Positions 1 through 13,015 of a DNA stretch of 64,000 nucleotides are shown here, piece after piece. The stretch comes from Kryptolebias marmoratus. Its lineage: Eukaryota > Chordata > Actinopteri > Cyprinodontiformes > Rivulidae. Location: the NCBI RefSeq assembly GCF_001649575.2, contig NC_051437.1, positions 21,089,365 to 21,153,364 of the forward strand. The letters are read 5' to 3'. The position numbers were made by a program, and so were the translations under genes. Each line of letters starts with the position of its first letter. The first letter of the stretch is position 1. The notes under the pieces were generated by a model. That model was not told the origin of the DNA. It saw only the letters and a program-made list of their open reading frames with translations, and made no database searches.

Positions 1-755
1 CATTCTGTTTTGCATGTCAAAGACTGTGGCTGATAATCATTTGACTGCTGGTGAGTCAACATGATTGCGCTGAAGCTGATTGTGCTGGTGAATTGCAGCC
101 TGTTCGTGTTTGGCATGACAATAAGATTTGCACAATAATACTTTTTCGAGCAGTTTTAAACAGCAACACGTCATGGCTAATCGGAAAACACACAACCACA
201 CAGGAAAATAAATAAATAAAGGAACATTTTGCCAACGCAAAATAAACACACCTCCCAAGGCTCCGGCAGCTCATTGTTGCTGCTGAAAAGCACCTCAAAG
301 CAAATGTATTCATTAAAGTTATAGAAAGCCCTAATTGTTTTCAGTTTCTCTGTTTTTACACACCACCAACCTCCAGCTTCCACCCCCCATGGCAAGCAAA
401 CAACAAACGCCTCCTCCAAATTTTCTATCCTTGTTTTATAGGGAGGTTTCGTGCTGTTGTTTATATATTTATTTACTTTTGTCAGCTTTCTCAGGAATGA
501 TGGTAAGAGACTTTAGACAACAGGAGAACAAGAAAACAGCTACATTTTCAGGAGACAAGAGCAGCGTGAGGAGGCAGAAGGGAAGCCCACAGAATTCTAG
601 ACACAAAACCCAAAATGTTTATGTGCACATAATGCAGAAGTAAATTTAAATAAATATTAGTGATCTTAGAGAAACACAAGCTCTATCAAAGATGAAGATT
701 TTCTCCCAGGTTCGTATAGCTGCTCAGAATATACATGTCTGTCTCTCTCCTTTAG
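1..755 (+). other. kazn: Kazrin intron, 3' part
   Basis: This is non-coding sequence before the first visible kazrin exon, ending in a pyrimidine tract and the acceptor AG at 754-755. I see no exon, RNA gene or clear repeat in it. The short open frames here have no recognisable protein content. Confidence 0.7.
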
Positions 756-3700
756 GCCAAACAGTCACTAGCCACCCTGACGAAAGATGTGCCCAAGCGT
801 CACTCCCTGGCCATGCCAACAGAGGCGGTCGTCAACGGCAACAACCAGGAGTGGGTGATGCAGGCTGATCTCCCCCTGACTGCGGCCATAAGACAGAGTC
901 AGCAGACCCTCTATGTCCACTCAGGGCATCCCACTGACAGACAAGGTACATCATCCTCATCCTGCACACAAACTGAGCAACATGGGTTGGTGATACCATT
1001 GTTTACCCTCTGCATGCTCACACAAAGCTGCTGTAAACACATTCAATCTTGCCATCTGCTCTGTATGATGATGTTGCTGTTGTGTCGTGTCATATGCTTT
1101 ATGTTTTCTTCTCTTTTGACATTATTGAAAACTGAACATCAGTTGCATGTTAAGTAGAAATTGTGAGAAAGGGAACAGAATACTGAAAATTTACATTTTT
1201 ATCATTTATTTTTCTAATTTCTTGCTAAAATTGTTAGTATTATTTACTCTTTTTATTCAGTGTTTTCAGTCCTCCTTTTAGGTTTTACTTTTGTACAGCA
1301 GCTGCCCCCTTTGACTGACATACACTGTAGGAGTCGAACGAGAAATGGCATGGCCTGTCACAACACTAATCTGACATGCAGACATTTGTCTAAAAATACA
1401 ATATAAAACCATATTTAAAATTCAGTTGGCTCTTTATCCTGTAGCTCAGTCAAACTTAGTTGGATCTTCATACAGATCTTCAAAATGATATATGGGATCT
1501 TTTGAAGTGGGGTTCTGTTGAAAAGTTAGTAATTATTATCTTACCTGTTGTTGATAGCTCTTTAGGTTTGGAGAAAGTTTATATATCTAACCAGATTGAC
1601 AAGGTAATGACTAGTCTGAGAAGCCAAGACCCAAGTGGATTATTGCCATCTTAAAACAACTTCAATCTCAGTTTATGCAAATGCTGTTCTATAAACTTTC
1701 AGCCTTAAAATATTACACTTAAAACTTTCAGAAAATATATACAATATATATATATATATATAGTCTAACTAAAGTACAAAGTAGCAGCAGAAGGCATCAG
1801 AAAAGATGAAGTTCTTCACAAATTATAGCCTTTCAGCCATCAGAATTTAAATTCTTCTGAGTTCCTACAGATGTTTTAAAGGGCAGTTTTGGGCTCACAC
1901 ACCAGTTGTTAACGAATTGGGAACATCTGGAGAAAGTCACAGGCACAGGAGAGAAAACAGGGAAGATGTGTGAACAATCAGAACCTCCAAATTGCAATGA
2001 AAATAGTTGTACTATCTGAATCAGTCTCATTGGAAAATGCACACATGCTCTCAACCTCTGGTAAGCTGTTTTTACTGTTGCTTAGCAACTGCAACTGGTT
2101 TCAAATTTATTTTTCTTTATTACTGTACATTTTAAATCTATTTTATTTAATGGTGCTAGAGTACTAAGGCGAATCAATTTTATTTTTTATTTTATTTCTG
2201 CCTGCTCACTACTTTTGGCATCCCAAACACCCGAGTCAGAAACAAGCCTTTTTTTTTTCTCTCTCCTCTCTCATCCCACTTAGTGGCCGCCGTGCGGGTG
2301 AGCCCATGCCACTCGCGTCAGCCCTCCATCATCTCTGACGCCTCGGCAATGGAGGGAGATCGGTCGTCCACACCCAGCGACATCAACTCACCGCGTCATC
2401 GGACTCATTCGCTCTGCAATGTAAGGGCTGCTCACCACTGCACCCTCCCAAGTAATCACCTCCTTTGTGGTAACTGCTGACCGTTTTACTGCCTGGCTGC
2501 TGTCGTTTCTGTCCACCATCCTTCTGGCTGAGTTCACTTTTGCCCCACACTGTCTGCTGTGTACTCCCTCTGTTGATGTGGTTTGGATTTCTGTAAAATC
2601 CAGTGGTGGTTGTTGATTTGAGTGCATGCCCGGCAGCATGGAAAGTGTCCCTTCCCCTTGTGTGTTCTGATCTTTCTTGCTCCCTCCACACCCTTTCACT
2701 GACTCCTTTGCTCTTGCATCATTCAGTTCCAATGCTCTTCTATTCATCTTCGATTTCCCTCTGGTGTCCCTCTCCCTCTTTCTGCCATCAGTCCCTAGAA
2801 GATCTGGAGGAGGCGAAGCGTAAGAAGAAGAAAGAGAAGATGGGCTTGGGCTCACTGTCGCGCGTCTTTGCCCGGGGAAAGCAACGCAAGTCTCTGGACC
2901 CTGGTTTGTTTGATGGTACTTCAACACCCGATTATTACATAGAGGAGGATGCAGACTGGTAAAGCACACATGTCTGAGTGAACCACCTGAAGAGCTGTTG
3001 GGGCACTTATCAGAGGACATCATTGTGCTTATTGTATGGGGGAATGAGTGTCAGTGTGTACAGATATATTATTTCATGTGCCTGTGTAGTTTCACCTGCA
3101 TGCATACCTGTAGGTGCGTGATAATGTGCACATGAGTGTGTTTCCTGTGGTCAGAAGCCATGTCAGAAGTCGGAGGCGCTTTTTTTTCGTTTCACTGAAG
3201 TGTAAATCTTAACGAGTAAATTGCACCTGTATGTACTGTACAGTCTTGTAAATAGAAGGGAGAGGGTAACACAGCCACTACATGGACATGCTCTGTCGAA
3301 CCTGCTCTCCCAAACAGCTGTGTTATTGCATCTTCTAACTGTTCTTCAATTTTGACTTTTTGTTTTCATTCGACTGGAAACTTGAAGGACTGCTGTACTT
3401 GTAAATAACAACAGATGTTGTGCACTTTGTGCGTGTAAATGTCTCCATGTCCCGAATGCCTTTTGTTATTTTGGATATGTGCTCCCCTCCCTTCAGTACT
3501 TAAAGTCCTCCCTGTTTATTGTCCTGCCTGGTATCCCCCCCTCACGCTCCCCTTCCCACGCTGCCATGATGAGAACAGTTTCCTGTAGGCAACATGCAGA
3601 CTCCTCAAATCCACCATCAATTTGGTTGTCTTTAATTGCGCAGAGATGCTCATTGATGTTTAATCAAAGACCTGAAAAAAAAAGCTGCTGAGCGTGGAAT

Positions 3701-6700
3701 CAAACTCTGTGTTTGTGTCACGGTGCCATGAAGTCTAACAGGAAAATGCCAGAAATGTGGTTTCTATCTGCTCAGATAGAAGATACATACTAAACATGTG
3801 ACATGCATGGTCTCAATCCACAAACGCATGCAAAACTTTGAGAAGTGTTGTAAAAAGGTGGTTTAAAAAGAGAGGTCAGTTGTTCATGATTTTCCTCTAT
3901 TTTTAAATGAAGATTTCTAAACTCGACCTTCTGTTTTTTTATTGCTTTGATTCCTGCATGAGGTTGTATCACCCCACACTAAATGCAGCTTAGTTTTTAT
4001 CTGCACCTGCAAGGCAAAGTTGTCGTGCAAAATTACATTTGAAATATTAAAGATCAGCAAAATCTCCAAGGAAACCCAGCTTTGAATTTTCAAAAATGAT
4101 TATTCCTTTGTTCATAAAGCTTTGTCCCATTTCTTTCTGCAGAATCTCACAGTTGCTTGTAGCTATAATTATATTAATACTCTAAAAGGCTTCTGATAGG
4201 GGTAGGATTATACCCCAAGAAATCAGTCTAAAATAGGAAAGGTAGATCTAAAACTGATGGTCAAGACTTTTATATACCTCTGGGATTGAGATAATTTTTA
4301 AATGATGACCTAAACCTCAAATAAGGGGAGAACATATTAAACAAACTACTATAACATTAGTGATTGCCACCTCTGAGGGTTAAAAATCAGGATTTAAGCA
4401 CTCTAATAATGCAAATATGTAGCTTTTTAAGTAACCCCGTGAACTCACCAGAAATTCGTATGCAGCGTTTAAGCCACAGCAGAAGGAAAAAAAAGCAATT
4501 AACTTTGTGCCAAAGGTTAATAACATTTCTTCAAGCAAAAGAATGTCTGTACACACTGGATTCTTTTCATCCTGGATTGAGTCTGAGTCTGCACTGCCCC
4601 TTCTGGAAATCTTTTCTCTCCCTGATAATAAACTAACACTGGGTATTCATCAGCGTCACCTAAAACCCAACAGAGTGCCAGATTACACTGAAGCTGTTTT
4701 TACCGGCAGCGGTTTTCAGGAGTGTTCATACAAGCAGTGAGGAGGATCTGTTTAACTCTTTGCTCAGTCTTTTTTGGGCGCACAGATTTAAAGGTAATTC
4801 ATGAATCAAATTCTAGGATAAAATCAACACAAACGTGTACATATAGGAACGACAGCTCAACTAAATTATGTACTTAACATCTATTGACATTTATGAAAAT
4901 AAACCATTTTTATGTTTTCATCTAACCAACTTTACCTGCTGATGGGGAAACAGCATATCAAAAGGAACACATTGTATAATTTCATTTTTTTGGAGCCACG
5001 GTTTTTATTTTGTTTGCCACAGATACTTTAATTTTTTGTAAATGAGATAAAATTACAGAAATGAAATGGATATTATTATTATTATTATTACTATTATTAT
5101 TATTAAAGAGTTTTATTTAAAGTCAAAGATGTAGGCCTCAGTGGAGGACTTCTACTCTGAAGCCCTGAGATGTTTTAGAAGTAGCAACTTTTTAAGGCAT
5201 GGCAACAACGTTACAGTCAAAAAGAACTAAATAAGAAAAGAAAAGAGTATTTTAAAATAAAATCAACTATAATGATTTTCATGTGGCTGTCCTCTCTTTT
5301 CCTATAATTGTGTTGTGTAAGTGTTCATGTGTGGTGGTATGGTTCTAATCCTGATTTGTCCCTTTTTTTGGTGTTGGGGTGGGGCTGCCATTTTTAACGT
5401 TTGCATAGTTTTCTTCAGCCCTACAAATCCATCTGTGAGTGGACTCCAGCTTCTAAATGGCCTCATTTGTTTCCCCCCGTTTTCCATTTGGAACTTTTCG
5501 TTCACAGCAGAAAACGTCTCTACATCATTTGACAATTATGACTTCGAATTCAGTGATCTAAAAAATAAAAGTAGAGGGGACATGAGGCCATGCCAGATAG
5601 CGGAGACGGATCTTACATGTCCGCACATGGTGTCAATAACGGTCTGCACTGACGTGACCACTAACCTCTAACACCTGACCCCCTTCTGTCAAACTTTCAT
5701 CACGCTCTCAACACAGTGGAGCGACCCAGAACAGCAACCGGGTTCGGGGCACGCAGGTTCCAGCTGTTTCACAAAGAACTGCACTGGGTTGCAAACTGTG
5801 TTGGCAGAGGCTGTCTAACTGTAAAACATGACAAACCGCTCTGATTGCTCGCACTTCTTCAAGTTGAATGAAGTTCTTATGGAAACAATGTCAAATCTAT
5901 CTTTTAGAGAAACAGTGAGTTTTATATTTTTATATTATCAAACAGCAGAAATACTTTTCTATTATGTGCAGTATTATTATGTTTCTTTACACCAGTATAG
6001 AAACAAACTGTCTCCGTAGTTTTTACATATCTGTTTCATGCAACTATGGCTGCAGATGCTTTGCAGATAAAGACATAATTGGGTATTTGAGAGACATAGG
6101 CACTTTGACAACTGATGATTTCAACAAAGTAATGTTTTTACAGAACACACAACACACTTTTGGTGCTTGAAAATGTGTGTGTGTATTTTTGAGTAAAATA
6201 TAACCTAAAACCTGAGAGGTTTTTCCAAACCCAAAAGTCAATTTCTCAAATCCTGATCCTCAAAACTACAGGTTGGGGAAATTATATTTTCAATTTGTCA
6301 AAAGTTTAAAATGTAGTTTTTGCTTAAAAAAAAAAAGTTTAGCTTCCACCTGTGAACAGTCAGACCAACAGAGATCTCTTAAAGAGCATAAAACTTCCAA
6401 GTCATCAAAGGCCTCTCTGTCACTGCATGATATCAACGTTCAGGAGTTCATTCTCAGCAGAAGAATGAACAACGAGGATGTCCAGGTTAGGATCGCAGTG
6501 AGACAACCGCTGCTCCCTAAAAACAATCCTACTATTTTCACCCGTTTGCTACAAAAAATCACGTACACAAGCCAAAGCGCTGCTAGAAAGAAATCTTTTG
6601 CAGAATAATGAGATGACAATAAAACATTTTGGCTAAAATGAGAAGAGAGAACCACAGTTTATCTGTAAAACTTGGCCTTGTTACTATCATAGTTCGGGAC

Positions 6701-9700
6701 TATTTAGCTGACACTTCATTTTTTTCCACTGATAAAAAATGTTTTAAAAAAAATCTCATTAGTTTACTTCTTTCAAGCACCATTGTACTTCCAACCCATT
6801 TAGCTTCCAGTGGGTTTTCTTTGTTATAAATAAGAGCGATATGTTGTACTTAGAAAGGAACAGCTCGAGCCAAAGCAGCAAAATTTATGCAGTGACTTTA
6901 TGCACTGCTCTTCGGAAGGCACATGAAAGCATGTAGCTCAAGAAGAAAAAGACCAAAGGCTGATAAATAACTTTATTAGGTACCAATAATTTGAAAAACA
7001 AATAAATAAATCCTGGAAAAACAGCATAAAGTTTGCCAAACAGGATTTGCTTCATCCTCTTACTGGCAACAACACACACACAAAAACAAATATCCTGTTG
7101 ATTCTTTCTTTGCTTTTTCCTTTACTTTATTTATTTATTTATTTTAAGTTTTCAAGCCAATTTTCAAAGTGAATGATTCAGAGAGAGTAGGACGTTTTTA
7201 ATCTTTTCACTAAAATAACAAAATGGTTGCTGGAAGTGCAAAAGCCAACAAGGACAAAGAATCTGCTTGATGCATTATGACTCAGCTTTGAGATGGATGC
7301 TTTTATCTGAGGCTCATTAGCTTCCCAGCATCCTCAGAGTTTTAGCCTTGATGGCAGTGGCTAATGTGTAGTTGGCTTGTGAGCCAGAGAATAAAACTAC
7401 ATTGTAAAGCTTGTATTAAAGTGAAGAATTTTAAAAAATATTAGAAGAGTTAAGTGACTATAATAAGCTGTACAGGTAGAGGTGAGTATTATGTTACCTG
7501 AATGCTGGAAAGTAATTCATTCAAAAATACCTGCTGAGACCAGAAAATGTTGCGAGGCTGCCACCTGCTGGTGAAGAATTTGAAACGCTGACACAATCCC
7601 TGTTTTGACTTTTAGGTAAAAACTTTCACCTAAAGACTTTTAGGTTTTGATTTATAGGTAAACCATAAATGTTAAGATCACTATTGTGTTTTAGCAGGTA
7701 AGCTCTACACAATTATAAGAAATAATCTGTTGCATAATCCATTTCGACAGTATATTATAAAAATGTGATGTAGCTAGAAAAAACATGCATGAAAATATCA
7801 CACATATTTCCTAATTGCTGAGTTGCCGCAGGCTAAATCACATAAATGAGTCATGTTAATTCAACAGCTCAAACAGCTGCTGCTCTAATGGACTTCTTAA
7901 ATAAGTAGCTTGTTTATAAAAGCTGCATCTTTGTTTACAGCATCCCAATTGCAAAGAAATGCTCGTTGTAATAAAAGCAAAAAATAATATTTCCCCCCAA
8001 TTAGGCTGATCCGATGTTAAATTCCCTCTTGTTTCAGTATGTTCGTGTTTGTTTTTACCAGTGCTCGCTAGTTTCACTGCCAGCTCTGCCTTCACTCACA
8101 ACCTCACCCACGTCACTGGTATCTGCCTCATCCCCCCTCACCCACCCAGACTCAGATAGCCTCTCCAGCCCCACCCGGCGCAGCCTCAGCCTGTCAGACG
8201 GCTCAGAAGACCAGCTGGATCGCCTCCAGCAGGTGGAACTGGCCAGGACGACTCCCATGTCTCAGTGGAGAGCAGGCACTGTGCAGGCCTGGCTGGAGGT
8301 TGTCATGGCGATGCCCATGTACATCCGCACCTGCTCAGAAAACGTCAAGAGTGGGAGGGTAGGCTGGAATGGCTTCTTTTGTTTATTCTGCCTTTATGCT
8401 TTAAAACTTTGTTTCATCACTCTTAGATGAAGACACTGTAACCCTCTCCAACTGTGACATTTTTCAGGTTTTACTCGGACTGACAGACGAAGACCTGGAG
8501 CTGGGGTTAGGTGTCAGCAGTGTGATGCATTGCCGAAAACTCCGCCTGGCCATTGAAGATTACAGAGATGCTGAGAGTGGGAAAGAGTGAGGAAACGATA
8601 AAAGGATTTTTACAGAAACTGAACAGGAGATGGAGTGGCAGTGTTAGAGGGCCATCTGTTGGTGAATGAATGTAAAAACTGCTGATTTGTATGGGATCAC
8701 ACCTCAGAGGGTAAAGGTCTTAAAAGCAGCATAATGTTGGTCAGTTTGACATAAATAAAACACCTACAACAGAAATACAGTGGCCTTATAGCCAGCGTGT
8801 CCTGACAATATGTAAAACGTTAGGATCAATGCATTCAAATAACTGGAGATAAAGTAATATTTTGGTCTTTATACCCTCCATTGTGGGATAATTAGATCTA
8901 CCTTAGGTTTGATCTGGAAATGTTAAGGCATTATATTTTTAATATTTAAACATGCAGGGCCAGCAGCATCCGTTTTCTTGTTCCTCTGACTTTATAAAAA
9001 ACTTTCATTTGCTGGAGATTCTAAGTTAAAGAAATTGTGCCATGTTTTGATGACTGTAAACAAGGTTCGAATTTTTGGGAAGAAAAATATTACTTTTCAA
9101 AGCTATATTTTGTAGTTGGAACAAAAACAAAACTCTTTATCACCCATTGATCTTAATTTTAGTTTCTTGATCAGTCAAGTGATGACTAATACTCTCATAA
9201 TTTTCATAAAACTCAAACTGATAAACAGTCAACAACCCAAATGATCCAAGCATAAATATCAGATTTATTATCACAGATTATGTTAATTCCATATTTGATT
9301 GGCTGGAATATTTTGTTTTGACAGCAGTTTTATCAAAAAGGGCTTATAAAATCGTTACTTTTCTATTTCTTTTTTATTTTACAAATGAATAAACTCACTA
9401 ATCTGTCTAGCTACCATTTTTTAAGCATTCCCCATGTTATGCTATTTACCTTTTAAGTTCATGGCAAATCATGCAATTATTGTAATAAAATCTTAAAGGG
9501 AAGAACAGTGACTTTATTTTGATGAACGGACTATTGTAGTCTCTTTTATTCATGAGTACATACAAGTCAGTATTCAAAAATGTCATTTCTTTGCAAAGTG
9601 ACCTGTACAAAGTTGTCCTTCTGTGTTTTTGCAGGCTGTCCAAGGCTGCAGATTTGGACCACCACTGGGTGGCCAAGGCGTGGTTAAGTGATGTTGGCTT

Positions 9701-12300
9701 GCCTCAGTACTCTCAGGCTTTTCACACCCACCTTGTGGACGGACGCCTGCTGAACTCACTAACACGTCGTGACTTGGAACGTTACCTCAACATTACCAAG
9801 AAATCTCATCAGGCCAGCCTGCTCCTGGGCATCGAATTGCTACAGTTACTCCATTTTGACAAGGAGGTGAGCAAGAAAAGGTTTCAGGAGGGAAATTACT
9901 TGAGTCTGCTTTGAAGATAAGACCTGCTAGTTGGGTAACAAATGTTTAACATAATATTTCAGGTATTACAGGCTCGCAGGATACAGTGTGAACACCAGAA
10001 TGCGGACCCGTTGGTGTGGACTTCCCATCGAGTCGTGAAATGGATCAGAGATATTGACCTTAAGGTGGGACAGAAAGACGGCGCATATTAAACAACAACA
10101 ACAAAAAAGACATTAAAAAAATCACATAACTAAGTTTACACACAACAAGTAAATCAGGTCAAAAATAAAAATCATTTGTAGAGAAGCACTGAGTTAAATT
10201 AAAGGCCTAGCATTTTTTAAAGAATCCCTTTCACCTGCCACCTTTTATGCCAGTTTTAAACTAAGAAACTTATCTTGAAAAATGATGGAACTGGAGCCGT
10301 TTTGGTCAAATCTTGATGAAAACATTATGCAATATTTCATGTAATATTGAGAGATGTTGAGACTGACTCTCAGCTACTTAGTCGATTTGTTTTTGCTAAG
10401 GTTGATTCGTTGTGGAGGCCATCTTGAATCGAGACGATGATAAAGACTGTAGATGTACATCCAACAATTACTTTCCCTTAGTTTTATTAAAATCTTGTTC
10501 ACTGGTTCAAGAGAAATTTTGCTAACAAGACAGACAAAGAAAAACGTGCGCGCGCACACACACACACCCACAGAGACAAATACATCATCACCTGGTGACG
10601 AAAGGCTGTCAATAAAAATAAGCCTAATTGTAATCACACTGAGTTAAAAGCTTTAATGCTGAGAGCTCACTTGAACATAAATTATAAAATCTGTTTACGT
10701 CTGTGAGGTTGAGTCATAAAATTATTTTAATGATTAGGCTCTGATGATTTTTCTAGCGGTGACTTTTATTAACAGTCTTTAGTTTGACAGCATGGGAAAG
10801 TGGAACTGATGAAGAGAATAAAGCAGCAGTGATAACAGACATCCAGGAATGAAGGCAGACGTGAGAGAGGGAGATCTTACCCTTTTGAACTTGCGCAAAA
10901 AGCTGCATTATCATGTAGGTCAATGGACGTATTTATTTTTACTCATGGTTCTCTCTGTCACCAGAGTGAGATAGGGAGCAGAGTGATAGATGGCCTTTGT
11001 TACTTTACCTCATACAGCTATTACTTGATTACAATACCTGTGAGGAAACCACACCTTTGTTAAGACTGCAAATTTCATATTACCTGCACACTGACCGCAT
11101 GCACAGATAACATAGATAAGAATGTCAGGACTGGCAATTTATTTATATATTGCATGGATTTTAAATTTATCCTGATGCCAATAAATAAATCACTGTACTC
11201 TGCTCAATACAATCTGTTCCTTTTTCAATCCTTGTGTTCAGGAATTCGCTGACAGTCTCCTACATAGTGGAATTCATGGAGCTGTCATGGTGCTTGACCC
11301 TGCTTTCAGCACTGATGCCATGGCAACAGCACTGGGGATCCCCAGCAGCAAACATATGGTCCGCAGACACCTTGACGAGGAGCTGAAGACACTTCTTGGC
11401 TCTGCTAGGTGAGAAGACATGTCCACACATCCCACAATAAAAGGAACAACATTAAGATTACAGCGAAGCCAGAAAAGTAGATATCCTGCTGCTGCTACGT
11501 ATCTGATTGGTTATTTGCTGTTAATTTATTTGCTAACTATTGTGTCTACGCCAGAAACCCCCTGAATTTGCGATTCCTAGAATTAGTAAACAACATGAGT
11601 AAACTGATAATACTTTCACTGTTTGTTGGTAAATGCCACATAAAGATATCCTTGTATATTTTAAATGCTACATGTTGTGTTCCCCAAAATGTTATTTATT
11701 TCTATGCTCACCTGCAGAGTGGATGCTAAAAAGGACTATGAGCATTTAGGTTTAGGAACTCCACCAAACCTGTTTCGCCAGAACTCCCTGGGCAGACCAC
11801 CCAGCGCTAACAGCCGACACACCGACGACGAGGGCTCACTGAGGAGGAGGGCTGTCAAGGTGCCAAAATAATTACACTCTTAAAAACTGAGGAAGTTCTT
11901 TAAATAAGTGTAAAAGTTGGCAACTGATACTCATTTTGCAAAGTGGTGAACATAGGGGTCCCACAAGGCTGATGTCTTAGTCCCTTGCTGTTTAGTATGA
12001 TGGCTGATCACCCCTCAGATTATATTCTTAAATTTGCAGATGATATCGCAGTATTAGGACAAATTAATTTAGTCACAGAAATACCAGACAACTTAAAAAA
12101 ACTTAAATGCTTTTGCAATTAAAAAGGTGTTTGTGTTCCAGCCTCCATCAGGGTTCAGTCCCAAAAACCACAGCGAGCGAGACCTGAATTGCCATAGCAA
12201 CTACGGCTCCCTACCCCGAGAAGTTCGGGACCACACTCCACCCAGAACTGAGGGAAGTCCAATCCATCGTTACTCCAGCATCGAGATCACCAATGTGTGA
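756..12300 (+). CDS. kazn: Kazrin, 3' half of the gene, long SAM-domain isoform (partial, continues upstream of window)
   Basis: Ten coding exons join without a phase conflict: 756-945, 2284-2420, 2792-2915, 8150-8358, 8468-8586, 9635-9866, 9963-10064, 11242-11408, 11718-11859, 12142-12300. They give 526 residues plus a stop; all junctions use GT/AG. The first part is the kazrin linker (RHSLAMP, QADLPLTAAIRQSQQTLY, VSPCHSRQPSIISD) and a basic KRKKKKEKMGLGS stretch. Three SAM domains follow, at about residues 190-255 (TVQAWLEVVMAMPMYI), 268-335 (HHWVAKAWLSDVGLPQYSQ) and 350-425 (VVKWIRDIDLKEF). The tail ends SSIEITNV, close to the human end as I recall it. Kazrin is a cytoplasmic scaffold linked to desmosomes, adherens junctions, actin and endosomal traffic; the SAM block is its liprin-homology region. 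The N-terminal coiled-coil exons and promoter lie before base 1. Identity rests on remembered family sequence, but the match is extensive. Confidence 0.95.
946..2283 (+). other. kazn: Kazrin intron with short (TA)n
   Basis: The donor is at 946-947 and the acceptor AG at 2282-2283, after a T-rich tract. It contains a (TA)n run at about 1745-1762. No exon or mobile-element signature is recognised in the rest. Confidence 0.7.
2792..2962 (+). CDS. kazn: Kazrin alternative terminal coding exon (short isoform C terminus)
   Basis: The exon starts after the acceptor at 2790-2791 and can be used in two ways. Splicing from the donor at 2916-2917 continues into the SAM exons. If that donor is ignored, the frame continues for 15 codons and stops at TAA 2960-2962, ending in PDYYIEEDADW. 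That acidic tail matches my memory of the C terminus of human kazrin isoforms that lack SAM domains, so the choice between splicing and read-through appears to be conserved. The following DNA would be the 3' UTR of the short transcript. Possible polyadenylation hexamers are ATTAAA at 4046-4051 and AATAAA at 4627-4632 and 4899-4904; none can be chosen from sequence alone. Confidence 0.85.
   Translation, partial: SLEDLEEAKRKKKKEKMGLGSLSRVFARGKQRKSLDPGLFDGTSTPDYYIEEDADW
2963..8149 (+). other. kazn: Short-isoform 3' UTR and largest kazrin intron of the window
   Basis: For the short transcript the first part is 3' UTR; for the long transcript the whole of 2916-8149 is intron. It contains an (ATT)n tract at about 5070-5105, TTTA repeats near 7125-7145, and AT-rich unique sequence. 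No further exon is visible. The acceptor at 8148-8149 was chosen over nearby AGs because it restores the D-S-D-S junction in phase 1. Confidence 0.65.
5070..5105. repeat. (ATT)n microsatellite in kazrin intron
   Basis: About 12 TAT/ATT triplets with a single interruption (TTACTA) inside the large kazrin intron. Confidence 0.9.
8587..9634 (+). other. kazn: Kazrin intron between SAM1 and SAM2 exons
   Basis: A 1.05-kb intron with donor GTGAGG at 8587 and acceptor TTTTTGCAG ending at 9634. It is AT-rich and I recognise no repeat or gene. The neighbouring introns at 8359-8467 and 9867-9962 are only about 100 bp, a typical teleost minimum size. Confidence 0.7.
10065..11241 (+). other. kazn: Kazrin intron before the SAM3 3' exon
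   Basis: A 1.2-kb intron containing a short alternating GC/CA tract near 10547-10567. No coding signal or recognised mobile element. Splice sites are GTGGGA at 10065 and TTCAG ending at 11241. Confidence 0.65.
11952..12122 (+). mobile_element. LINE reverse transcriptase fragment in the last kazrin intron
   Basis: The frame starting at 11952 reads I-GVPQG, then an in-frame TGA, then CLSPLLF, and soon after ILKFADDIAVLG. GVPQG and the FADD box are hallmark reverse transcriptase blocks of non-LTR retrotransposons; the spacing between them is far too short, so the segment is internally deleted. The wording resembles L2-like elements of fish. It sits between the kazrin exons ending at 11859 and starting at 12142, in sense orientation. 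It is dead: short, with a stop and no flanking ORF. Confidence 0.75.
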
Positions 12301-13015
12301 TGACAGTGAAGCTGAAACTCCACCAAACGTGTTTGCCAACCATGTGAACCTGAACATAAAAGCTGTATTTCTGAGCCATTACAGGACAAATCATTGCACT
12401 TTATAAAAAGGATGCGTTTCTTTTTATAAGTTTCCAATTGAAGTAAGCAGTGCATAGGTTGCATTTTGCTGTTTTGATCAGTAATTGTCCTTCTCTTATG
12501 TCAGACTCAAGAGATGAAGGATTTAAGCTAAACATTTTTTTTAAATAAAATTATATGTCTAGGAAGCAACTTGCTGATTTTTTTTTTTTCTAATTACTGC
12601 AGACAAACAAATTAGTCTTGAAAAAAATAATTTGCTCTTTTGAAAACAAACTCTTTGTACAGGGTACTTAAACGGAGGGGGAAAACAAACCAACAGCAAC
12701 AACAAAAAAACAAAAAAACTTTCAGTGCTCTTGTGCCATTAAGTTCTTGTTTTGTGATACCTTGTTATTGTAGCTGAAGATAAAAAAAAAGAAAAAAAAA
12801 GACTTGAGCAGAATTTGACATTTTCATGTTTATGTTTAATAGTCTTTGTTTCATTTTACACTTCTGTGTGTGAACAAATGTAGCAACTCCTTTGGTGATT
12901 TATACTGTGGGGTAAAAAAAAAACGTATTTGAACAAAGCTAATAAAAGGTCAAAGCTGAAAAGAAACTAGATGCAAGTTTATGGAAATGAAAGAATGTCT
13001 TTTTGATACAATAAA
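12301..13015 (+). other. kazn: Kazrin long-isoform 3' UTR and polyadenylation signals
   Basis: Non-coding, A/T-rich sequence after the kazrin stop. AATAAA hexamers occur near 12544, 12938 and 13010-13015. The last is followed by a T-rich stretch and is a plausible main cleavage signal. No other gene is seen here. Confidence 0.55.

Noticed and set aside
2388..3023. 211-codon open frame on the - strand
   Set aside because: It lies antisense across kazrin exons that are supported by splice sites and family sequence; the antisense frame has no family character.
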